Shown one piece after another: positions 8,032-13,680 of a stretch of 25,531 nucleotides of DNA. Made by a program: the position numbers and the translations under genes. Location: NCBI GenBank assembly GCA_045124465.1, contig JBGVLV010000002.1:1-25531 (forward strand), read 5' to 3'. The DNA comes from Scatosoma sp045124465 (GTDB taxonomy: Bacteria; Bacillota; Clostridia; Christensenellales; Borkfalkiaceae). Position 1 is the stretch's first letter, and each line of letters begins with the position of its first letter. Below the pieces are notes generated by a model. It saw only the letters and a program-made list of their open reading frames with translations. It had not been told where the DNA came from and ran no database searches.

Positions 8032-8200
8032 ATAAAACTCCTTTCGCTCCCTTGCTTTTATTCTTTTCCGCGGTTTTGTCTTTTCGCCCGAAACCCGTTA
8101 TCATAACGGCGAAAATACGCAAAAAAACCGCCCGACGCGCGGAGCGTTAAAAATGCACCGTGACCTCTTTGCGCAAAAGTCACGGCGTTTGTCATTTCGT
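8032..8200 (-). promoter_or_regulatory. Long structured 5' leader of greA-lysS
   Basis: The promoter at 8207-8235 implies a leader of about 165-170 bases. In transcript order it holds: hairpin 1, a 7-bp stem (8179-8185 with 8158-8164); a short GC-rich stem followed by seven T's (8121-8140), which looks like a weak intrinsic terminator; hairpin 2, an outer stem 8109-8115 with 8081-8087 enclosing the inner stem 8104-8109/8095-8100; then the AAAGGAG site. The layout suggests transcription attenuation, but no riboswitch class is recognised. The remaining gap (8236-8352) toward the aminotransferase stop is AT-rich, and I see no convincing terminator there. Confidence 0.5.
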
Positions 8201-8206
8201 AGCCTT

Positions 8207-8235
8207 ATTATATCTCATTTTTTTTCGTTTGTCAA
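8207..8235 (-). promoter_or_regulatory. Perfect consensus sigma-A promoter of greA-lysS
   Basis: On the minus strand, TTGACA (8230-8235), a 17-base spacer and TATAAT (8207-8212) match both hexamers exactly. The start site would be near 8200. Confidence 0.93.
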
Positions 8236-8352
8236 TGATTTTTCCGCTTTTTTAAAAGAATTTCACGCGTTTTACGCAAAAATTCGTCGATTTTTCAACC
8301 GCGTTTTCCAAATTTCACAGGAATAAAGGCTTGATTTGAGAACGGAGAATTT

Positions 8353-9522
8353 TTATTTATTCTTTTGCATGAACGCCGCCATGCGCTCAAACGCCTCGGA
8401 CAGCGAGTTCATACTCGTCGCGTACGAAAGCCGCACGTTATTCTCCGCGAAATCCCCGAACGCGTTCCCGGGTACGACCGCGACTTTTTCTTCTTTCAAC
8501 AATCTGCCCGCGAACTCCTCGCCGCAAAGCCCGCTGTTTTTCACGGACGGGAAGGCGTAAAACGCGCCCTGCGGTTCGAAACAGTCCAGACCTATTTCTT
8601 TGAGGGAATACAGCACGAATTTACGGCGTTTGTCGTACGAATCGCGCATTTCCTCGACGGTCGCGAACCCGTCCGAAAATCCGTCTTTGAGCGCCTCCAT
8701 CGCCGCGTATTGCGCCATCGTCGGCGCGCACATAATGCCGTACTGATGGATCTTGAACATCGCCTCGTCGATCTCGGCGGGCGCGCAAACGTAACCGAGC
8801 CGCCAACCCGTCATCGCGAACGCTTTGGAAAAACCGCTGATATAGATCGTGCGTTCTTTCATTCCGGGCAGGCTCGCAATAGAGGTATGTCTGCGCCCGT
8901 AGGTGAGTTCCGCATAGATCTCGTCGGTGATGACGAGCAGGTCTTTCTCGACGATGACTTTCGCGATCTCTTCGAGCTGTTCTTTGGTCATGATCGCGCC
9001 CGTGGGGTTGTTGGGATAGGTCAGAATGATCGCTTTCGTTTTGTCCGTGATCGCCTGTTCCAGATATTCGGGGCGTAAAACGAAATTATCCTCCTCGCGG
9101 CATTGCACGGCGATAGGCACGCCGTCGGACATCGCAACGAGAGGGGAATAGGATACGTACGCGGGATCGGGAATAAGCACTTCGTCGCCGCTTTCCACGC
9201 AAGCGCGCAAAGCGAGGTCGATCGCCTCGCTGCCGCCGACGGTGACGAGAATGTGCGCGGGATCGTATTCGAGCGAAAACCGCTCGTTTAAGTAACGGGA
9301 AATAAGCTGTAAAAGCGCGGGCAGACCGCGGTTGCCCGTGTACTGGGTGTAACCCCGTTGCAGAGAGGTGATCGCCGCCGAACGCACTTTCCAGGGCGTG
9401 ACGAAATCGGGTTCGCCCACGCCCAGCGAGATCGCGCCCTCCGTTTCGCGGACGATATCGAAAAATTTCCGTATTCCGCTCGGCTTTATATTTTTGGCTT
9501 TTTGATTTACAAAGTTACGCAT
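8353..9522 (-). CDS. Class I PLP aminotransferase, alanine/aspartate type (AlaT/PatA-like)
   Basis: A 389-residue fold-type I aminotransferase. SLGVGEPDF at 32-40, YTQYTGNRGLPALL at 58-71, NNPTG at 171-175, TDEIYAELTY at 199-208 and the Schiff-base lysine Lys233 in SGFSKAFAMTGWRLGY are all present, with the carboxylate-binding Arg in the C-terminal NNVRLSYA. It should transfer amino groups between an L-amino acid and 2-oxoglutarate or pyruvate. The Lrp/AsnC-type gene upstream on the same strand recalls B. subtilis alaR-alaT (yugG-yugH), so alanine transamination is the best guess; aspartate or a broader range is possible. The ATG at 9522 has only a weak AAAAAGG about 11 bases upstream. Unusually, 372 bases of repeat DNA separate it from the regulator. 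Confidence 0.9.
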   Translation of the reverse strand: MRNFVNQKAKNIKPSGIRKFFDIVRETEGAISLGVGEPDFVTPWKVRSAAITSLQRGYTQYTGNRGLPALLQLISRYLNERFSLEYDPAHILVTVGGSEAIDLALRACVESGDEVLIPDPAYVSYSPLVAMSDGVPIAVQCREEDNFVLRPEYLEQAITDKTKAIILTYPNNPTGAIMTKEQLEEIAKVIVEKDLLVITDEIYAELTYGRRHTSIASLPGMKERTIYISGFSKAFAMTGWRLGYVCAPAEIDEAMFKIHQYGIMCAPTMAQYAAMEALKDGFSDGFATVEEMRDSYDKRRKFVLYSLKEIGLDCFEPQGAFYAFPSVKNSGLCGEEFAGRLLKEEKVAVVPGNAFGDFAENNVRLSYATSMNSLSEAFERMAAFMQKNK

Positions 9523-9552
9523 ATTATTAAAATACCTTTTTGTCGAAAGGGG

Positions 9553-9678
9553 TTAGAAGTCCGATACGGAACGCCGTCCGTCGAAGTTCGATACAGAACG
9601 CCACTCGTCGAAAGACTTAGATACAGTACGCCGCCCGTCGAACGGTTTAGATACGAGTAAGACAAGGAGAAGGAGCAT
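9553..9678 (-). CDS. Possible repeat peptide, 41 aa (copy 1), uncertain
   Basis: An ATG frame inside repeat copy 1. It starts with a hydrophobic run (MLLLLVLLVSK) followed by near-identical 9-10-residue units: VSKPFDGRRT, VSKSFDEWRS, VSNFDGRRS, VSDF. The DNA repeat periods here are 30, 30 and 27 bases, all multiples of three. No Shine-Dalgarno precedes the ATG, and other frames through the same DNA are also open, so this may be a non-coding repeat that happens to read through. It is listed because a second copy exists just upstream on the same strand. Confidence 0.22.
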   Translation of the reverse strand: MLLLLVLLVSKPFDGRRTVSKSFDEWRSVSNFDGRRSVSDF

Positions 9679-9827
9679 TTTCGACGGGAGTTTACCGTCT
9701 ACCGCTTACTTGTCGAAGTCCGATACGGAACGCCACTCGTCGAAAGGCTTAGATACAGTACGCCGCCCGTCGAACGGTTTAGATACGAGTAAGACAAGGA
9801 GAAGGAGCATTTTCGACGGGAGTTTAC
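9581..9827. repeat. Direct duplication of a 115-bp repeat (period 132 bp)
   Basis: Copies at 9581-9695 and 9713-9827 differ at three positions and are separated by 17 bases. Each copy is built from degenerate 27-30-bp units beginning GTCGAA and containing GATAC.G.ACGCC; a further partial unit lies at 9542-9580. Copy 2 ends in GTTTAC, which pairs across five bases with GTAAAC (9822-9838). The block fills most of the 372-base gap between the regulator and the aminotransferase. Irregular unit lengths and the absence of cas genes exclude CRISPR. Confidence 0.93.
9706..9810 (-). CDS. Possible repeat peptide, 34 aa (copy 2), uncertain
   Basis: The counterpart of the 41-residue frame in the second repeat copy: MLLLLVLLVSK, then VSKPFDGRRT, VSKPFDEWRS and VSDFDK, then stop. 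Compared with copy 1 within the shared repeat there are three base changes: two alter residues (Pro/Ser, Asp/Asn) and one is silent. No Shine-Dalgarno is visible. It could be translated only if leaderless or reinitiating, or it may simply be repeat DNA. Confidence 0.22.
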   Translation of the reverse strand: MLLLLVLLVSKPFDGRRTVSKPFDEWRSVSDFDK

Positions 9828-9894
9828 TAATCGTAAACGAGCGAGAAAAGCGCACCTTCGACGATGTATTACGAAGTATATAAAGCGTTCTTAT

Positions 9895-10386
9895 TTAAGC
9901 TTGGATGCAGATGCGGTTGTCCGCCCCCTCTCTCTCCGTCGCTACGCCTTCGATCTTGTATTTTTTCAGGATAAAGTGCGTGGCGGTGCTGATGACGCCG
10001 TCGAAGGTGGAGATACGCTCGGAAACGAACCTCGAAACCTGTTGCAGAGATCTGTCCTCGACGAATACGGCGAGATCGTACGCGCCGCTCATCAGATAGA
10101 CGGACTTGACTTCGGGGAAAGAGGCTATCTGTTTCGCGATCCCGTCGAACCCTTCCTTTTTCTTGGGCGTTACCTTGACTTCGATGAGCGCCTCTACGAG
10201 TTCGTCCTCCGCCTTTTCGTTGTTGACGATCGCGGTATATTTGACGAGCACGCCGCTCTTTTCCATACCGTGTATGCATGACAACACCGTTTCCTCGTCC
10301 ACGGAGAGCATCGCCGCGATCTTCTTGGGCGCGATACGCGCGTCGTCCGTGAGAATATTCAGAATATCCTTTTCCAAAGCCGTCAT
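9895..10386 (-). CDS. Lrp/AsnC-family transcriptional regulator (AlaR-like)
   Basis: A 163-residue amino-acid-responsive regulator. Residues 1-60 are the winged helix-turn-helix (LEKDILNILTDDARIAPKKIAAML, then DEETVLSCIHGMEKSGVLVKY). Residues about 64-145 form the RAM/AsnC ligand-binding and oligomerisation domain (EALIEVKV, then VKSVYLMSGAYDLAVFVE). The ATG at 10386 has AGGAGG about 7 bases upstream, the best ribosome binding site in this cluster. It lies 34 bases after the small unknown gene. By analogy with B. subtilis AlaR it may control the downstream aminotransferase; the ligand is unknown. Confidence 0.9.
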   Translation of the reverse strand: MTALEKDILNILTDDARIAPKKIAAMLSVDEETVLSCIHGMEKSGVLVKYTAIVNNEKAEDELVEALIEVKVTPKKKEGFDGIAKQIASFPEVKSVYLMSGAYDLAVFVEDRSLQQVSRFVSERISTFDGVISTATHFILKKYKIEGVATEREGADNRICIQA

Positions 10387-10420
10387 AATCTTTCCTCCTG
10401 TACTTTAAATCAGAGTATAG

Positions 10421-10675
10421 TTATAGTATGTTTTCCAAAAACAAATGGTCGTAGCCCAAACTTTCCACGAAGTCGCGCGGAAGGAACTTCACGTGATTGA
10501 ATTTCGCGAAGTTGAAAATATGCGTTTTCGTCAGAACGGGAGTGGGAATATCCAGTTCGTGACAAATCTCGGTGAGGTAATCGAAAAAATGCGAATACGT
10601 CAGTTTTTCGGGGTTTTCGTATACGTACTGCTTGCGTATCCTGCCGCCCGTCATCAGTTTTGCCCAAATTCTCAT
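10421..10675 (-). CDS. Small conserved-looking protein, function unknown; probably leaderless mRNA
   Basis: An 84-residue soluble protein rich in aromatic and His residues (YSHFFDYLTEICHELDIPTPV, written here only in part as key positions 29-48; then HIFNFAKFNHVKFLPRDFVESLGYDHL). It resembles small proteins commonly seen in Clostridia, but I cannot name a family. The ATG at 10675 is preferred over an in-frame GTG at 10690 because the GTG lies within the promoter spacer. The predicted start of transcription falls on or within a few bases of the ATG, and no Shine-Dalgarno exists, so translation is probably leaderless. It is the first gene of the run into the Lrp/AsnC regulator. Confidence 0.72.
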   Translation of the reverse strand: MRIWAKLMTGGRIRKQYVYENPEKLTYSHFFDYLTEICHELDIPTPVLTKTHIFNFAKFNHVKFLPRDFVESLGYDHLFLENIL

Positions 10676-10681
10676 ACCCGT

Positions 10682-10710
10682 ATTATACACGAAACGCCCG
10701 AAAAAGTAAA
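10682..10710 (-). promoter_or_regulatory. Promoter of the small gene / regulator unit
   Basis: On the minus strand, TTTACT (10705-10710), a 17-base spacer and TATAAT (10682-10687). The -10 box ends six bases before the ATG at 10675. Confidence 0.78.
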
Positions 10711-10718
10711 CTGTTTAC
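10706..10718. promoter_or_regulatory. Palindrome on the -35 box, candidate operator
   Basis: GTAAAC-T-GTTTAC is a perfect 6-1-6 palindrome overlapping the -35 hexamer (10705-10710). A bound protein would block the promoter. The encoded Lrp/AsnC regulator is an obvious candidate, but this is inference. Confidence 0.4.
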
Positions 10719-10865
10719 AAGGGTCAAACGCGGATTTTTCCTCGGCATATTCCTCGGTATATTCCTCCGCGCCGCCGCATAAGATAAATCACGTTCGCGC
10801 CGCTCCCCCAAAACCCCGAACGAAATGGAGCGTTTCGACAAAAAAATACGTATAGCGCGTTTTTT

Positions 10866-10879
10866 ATCGAAATTTCGAT
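10866..10879. promoter_or_regulatory. 14-bp perfect palindrome before the deacetylase gene
   Basis: ATCGAAATTTCGAT reads the same on both strands and lies 35 bases before the ATG at 10914. It may be an operator. No convincing promoter hexamers were found in the 10719-10913 gap, which otherwise shows nothing I can support. Confidence 0.3.
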
Positions 10880-10913
10880 ACCCGTAAACCGCTATTATGG
10901 AGGTCAAGGAACT

Positions 10914-11705
10914 ATGAAAAAACGCGGAAAGGGAATTTGGTCCAACCTCGCCGTCTGCTGCTGTCTTATCGCCGCCGTCTTCGCCGTCGCCGTTACGAGC
11001 GTTTTCGTCGTCAAGACCCGCTCCGCCGCCTCGACCGAGGCAGCCGCAAGCGGCAGATCGCTGCCCATCTATTCCGTCGATCGGGACGGTCAGGAGGACA
11101 AAAAGGTTTCCATCAGTTTCGACTGCGCGTGGGGGGTCGAGTACACCGACAAGCTTTTGGACATTATGGAGAAGAACGACGTCAAATGCACCTTTTTCGC
11201 CGTGCAGTTCTGGGTGGAGAAATACCCCGAATACGCCGCGAAGATCGTCAACGCGGGGCACGAGCTGGGCACGCACAGCCGCACCCATTCGTATATGAGC
11301 AAACTCTCCGAAGAGGCGATCCGCGACGAGCTGACGACCTCCACGGCGGCGATCGAGAAAGCGACGGGACAAAAGACCTGTCTTTTCCGCGCCCCGTACG
11401 GGGACTACGACAACCTGCTCATCGACACGGCGGCGAGCATGGGGCTTTACACCATTCAATGGGACGTGGACTCCCTCGACTGGAAAAATCTGTCGGCGAC
11501 CGAGATCGCGATGCGTATCGTCAACGGCGCGAAAAACGGCTCCATCATTCTCTGTCATAACAACGGTCTGCACACCGCCGAGGCGCTGCCGCTCATTTTC
11601 TCCACCCTCAAAAACAGAGGCTTTACGTTCATTCCTATCGGCGAACTCATCTATAAAGAAAACTACACGATCGACGCAAACGGCAAACAACACGCCGCGA
11701 GCTGA
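10914..11705 (+). CDS. PdaB-like polysaccharide deacetylase (NodB fold), membrane-anchored
   Basis: A 263-residue protein with one N-terminal membrane segment (about 12-33) and an extracytoplasmic NodB domain (about 63-250), typical of sporulation-linked clostridial PdaB-like enzymes that deacetylate N-acetyl sugars in cortex or wall peptidoglycan. Motif 1 is SFDCAWG (68-74), with catalytic-base Asp70; the next position, metal-binding Asp in the classic TFDDG, is Cys71. Motif 2 is HSRTH (His121, His125), motif 3 RAPYG (159-163), motif 4 WDVDSLDW (183-190) and motif 5 LCHNN (His215). Because other clostridial relatives also lack the second Asp (often FDAAWG), activity or metal use may differ from the textbook enzyme. 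The ATG has GGAGGT and AAGGA upstream. Substrate is inferred. Confidence 0.88.
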   Translation: MKKRGKGIWSNLAVCCCLIAAVFAVAVTSVFVVKTRSAASTEAAASGRSLPIYSVDRDGQEDKKVSISFDCAWGVEYTDKLLDIMEKNDVKCTFFAVQFWVEKYPEYAAKIVNAGHELGTHSRTHSYMSKLSEEAIRDELTTSTAAIEKATGQKTCLFRAPYGDYDNLLIDTAASMGLYTIQWDVDSLDWKNLSATEIAMRIVNGAKNGSIILCHNNGLHTAEALPLIFSTLKNRGFTFIPIGELIYKENYTIDANGKQHAAS

Positions 11706-11721
11706 TCCGTTCAACGCGTAC

Positions 11722-11763
11722 ACGGGTAGCCCGTTCGCGCGTTTCGCGACCTTGCGCGGTCGC
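11722..11763. repeat. Two short hairpins between the deacetylase and SSB-like genes
   Basis: ACGGG-TAG-CCCGT (11722-11734) and GCGACC-TTGCGC-GGTCGC (11746-11763). Neither has a T-run, so they are not ordinary terminators. The first shares the 9-mer ACGGGTAGC (reverse-complemented) with the repeat region at 25419-25430, hinting at a fragment of the same palindromic family. Confidence 0.5.
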
Positions 11764-11815
11764 CTGCATTCGTTATAAAAAACAATTTTTATATATTACG
11801 GTTCGGAGGTATAAT

Positions 11816-12532
11816 ATGAACTACGTTACGGAAAAAAACAACAAGGTCTACGTGATGGGCGAGATCGTGAGCGACGCCGCGTTCTCGCACGAGGTATACG
11901 GCGAGGGATTTTACGAATTTTTCGTCCGCGTTATGCGCCTGTCGGGTCAGGCGGACATTCTGCCCGTCACGCTCTCGGAACGGCTCATTCAGGGCGGTAT
12001 GCTCTGCAAGGGCAAAACGATCTGCGCCCTCGGTCAATTCAGGAGCTACAACAAGATCGAAAACGGCAAATCCCGTCTTATGCTGACCGTGTTCGTCCGC
12101 GAACTTTTGGACGAACTTCCCGGCAAGAACCCCAACAGTATTCTTTTGAGCGGCTATATCTGCAAACCGCCCATCTACCGCACGACCCCGTTCAATCGGG
12201 AGATCGCGGACGTTCTCATCGCGGTCAATCGCGCGTATAACAAATCGGACTATATCCCCTGTATCGCGTGGGGGCGGAACGCGCGGTTCGTGAAAAACCT
12301 TTCCGTCGGCGACAAGATCGCGGTGTCCGGTCGGATACAGAGCCGCGAGTACCAGAAAAAACTCTCCGAAACGGAAGTCAAAACGATGACGGCGTACGAA
12401 GTTTCGGTGTCCAAACTCGCCGCGTTCGATTCTGCGGAGGAATTCGACATCGACAGCGAGTTCGACCTGTACACCCTGCAAAACAAACAGCCCGCGGCGG
12501 AAATGCCCGCCGCCGCCAACGCGGATTTTTGA
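11816..12532 (+). CDS. SSB-like protein with two OB folds
   Basis: A 238-residue protein. The C-terminal OB fold (about 107-200) carries the clearest signature, ILLSGYICKPPIYRTTPF followed by REIADVLIAVNR and YIPCIAWGRNA, which is the SSB pattern. Residues 8-97 look like a second, diverged OB fold (NKVYVMGEIVSD, FYEFFVRVMRLSG, then KGKTICALGQFRSY). It should bind single-stranded DNA, but the tail ends PAAEMPAAANADF rather than the acidic DDDIPF tip that recruits partners, so it is probably an auxiliary SSB rather than the main replicative one. The ATG has GGAGGT about 6 bases upstream. It is likely expressed alone or with the deacetylase. Confidence 0.85.
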   Translation: MNYVTEKNNKVYVMGEIVSDAAFSHEVYGEGFYEFFVRVMRLSGQADILPVTLSERLIQGGMLCKGKTICALGQFRSYNKIENGKSRLMLTVFVRELLDELPGKNPNSILLSGYICKPPIYRTTPFNREIADVLIAVNRAYNKSDYIPCIAWGRNARFVKNLSVGDKIAVSGRIQSREYQKKLSETEVKTMTAYEVSVSKLAAFDSAEEFDIDSEFDLYTLQNKQPAAEMPAAANADF

Positions 12533-12549
12533 ACTTACTACTCCTTGTA

Positions 12550-12586
12550 AACGCCCCCGCGCGACGGTACGCCGCGCGGGGGCGTT
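12550..12586. other. GC-rich hairpin after the SSB-like gene, no T-run
   Basis: A perfect 14-bp stem (12550-12563 with 12573-12586) around a 9-base loop, one of the strongest stems in the window. Neither strand has a T-run next to it, so it is not a standard intrinsic terminator. It may protect the 3' end of the mRNA or cause pausing. Confidence 0.6.
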
Positions 12587-12658
12587 CCGCTTGGACGGTT
12601 TCGACAAAATACGCCGCGGAAATTTACGGCGCGGGCGTTCTGAAAAGAGGAATACCCT

Positions 12659-12666
12659 CATACAAT
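12659..12666 (+). promoter_or_regulatory. Possible mother-cell sigma (SigE/SigK-type) -10 element
   Basis: CATACAAT matches the SigE -10 consensus (CATACANT) and is compatible with SigK. It lies 38 bases before the SpoIVFA-like start, where a SigE promoter is expected in spore formers. No good -35 partner was found, so this is tentative. Confidence 0.3.
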
Positions 12667-12704
12667 AGAGTAAAGCCAAAAAGAGAAAGGCAAGGAGAAT
12701 TTGT

Positions 12705-13670
12705 ATGAACGAAGAAATCGAATATGCCGAAATGCTGGAAATCCCCGTATCCACCGTCAACGTGGTACGCAAAAAACGTATGCGCAGCAAGCGCAAGAAC
12801 GAACAACCCGCTCCCGTAGCGGCGGAAGAACCGCGCTCCCCCGACCTCAAAGAATCGGTCATCGCGCAGGTCAACGACAAACTGCTCGGCGACGACAACG
12901 AACAGATCACCGCAGAGGCGGACCTGTTCGCCGAAAGCGCCAACAGCCAAGGGAGCGTGGACTTCAACGACTATCCCGACCGTATCGACACCGTTCGCCT
13001 TTATTCCGCGCAGGAACACGCCTCCAAGCGTCGGGATCTGCGTTTGGAACCGGACGACTACGCGCTCGACAGCGCCGATCCCGCCGATACGGAAAACGAA
13101 GGGGGCAGGTATTTGACGAATACCGAAACGACCTCGGAAAAGCGCGCGCGTATCGTTTTGGGCGCGGAATTTGCGGTCGCTTGCGCGCTCTGCGGCGCGA
13201 TCTTCCTGACCAACGTGTTTATGCCGGGCAGCGCGATCAACACCTTCTTCCGTTCGCTCGGAGATCAGAACACGACGGCGACGGACGCGCGTACCTACGC
13301 CGACTTCACGCTGTCGAACGTGGTGAGCGAGCTTTCGGACGCGGAACTGAACATCTCGCCCGCAGGTATCCTTACGTTCACGTCCGAATGTTGCGTATAT
13401 CCCGCCGCAGACGGCACGGTGAGCGACGTCACGAAGAGCGACGACGGCACGTACACCCTGAAAATTTCCCACTCCGACTCTTTCACGGGCGTGATCGGCG
13501 GGCTGGACGTCGTGTACTATCAGGTGGGCGACGAGGTGAAAGCCAACGTACCCGTCGGGTATACGGACGGGGAAACGGAGGTGCAGGTGACGATGTACTC
13601 GAACGGCGAGCTTTTGAATTGTTTCGAACTGACGGAAGAAAACTGCCTTGCCTGGATCGAACAGAAATAA
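12705..13670 (+). CDS. SpoIVFA-like membrane protein with degenerate M23 domain
   Basis: A 321-residue protein. A long charged, probably disordered N-terminal region (1-147, with a basic patch KKRMRSKRK) precedes one membrane segment (about 148-171). The C-terminal domain at about 230-305 has the M23/LytM beta-sheet outline (YPAADGTVSDV, YTLKISHSDSF, VVYYQVGDEVKANVPVG), but the metal-binding HxxxD and HxH residues are absent. B. subtilis SpoIVFA is built the same way and restrains the SpoIVFB protease in the outer forespore membrane. The assignment rests on this architecture and on SpoIVFB directly downstream. AAGGAG lies about 8 bases before the ATG. Overall similarity to SpoIVFA cannot be judged here. 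Confidence 0.72.
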   Translation: MNEEIEYAEMLEIPVSTVNVVRKKRMRSKRKNEQPAPVAAEEPRSPDLKESVIAQVNDKLLGDDNEQITAEADLFAESANSQGSVDFNDYPDRIDTVRLYSAQEHASKRRDLRLEPDDYALDSADPADTENEGGRYLTNTETTSEKRARIVLGAEFAVACALCGAIFLTNVFMPGSAINTFFRSLGDQNTTATDARTYADFTLSNVVSELSDAELNISPAGILTFTSECCVYPAADGTVSDVTKSDDGTYTLKISHSDSFTGVIGGLDVVYYQVGDEVKANVPVGYTDGETEVQVTMYSNGELLNCFELTEENCLAWIEQK

Positions 13671-13680
13671 ACGGAACGGG

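Noticed and set aside
9541..9830. CRISPR array
   Set aside because: Units vary from 27 to over 70 bases, there are no regular unique spacers, and no cas genes are nearby. It is a direct duplication with degenerate sub-repeats.
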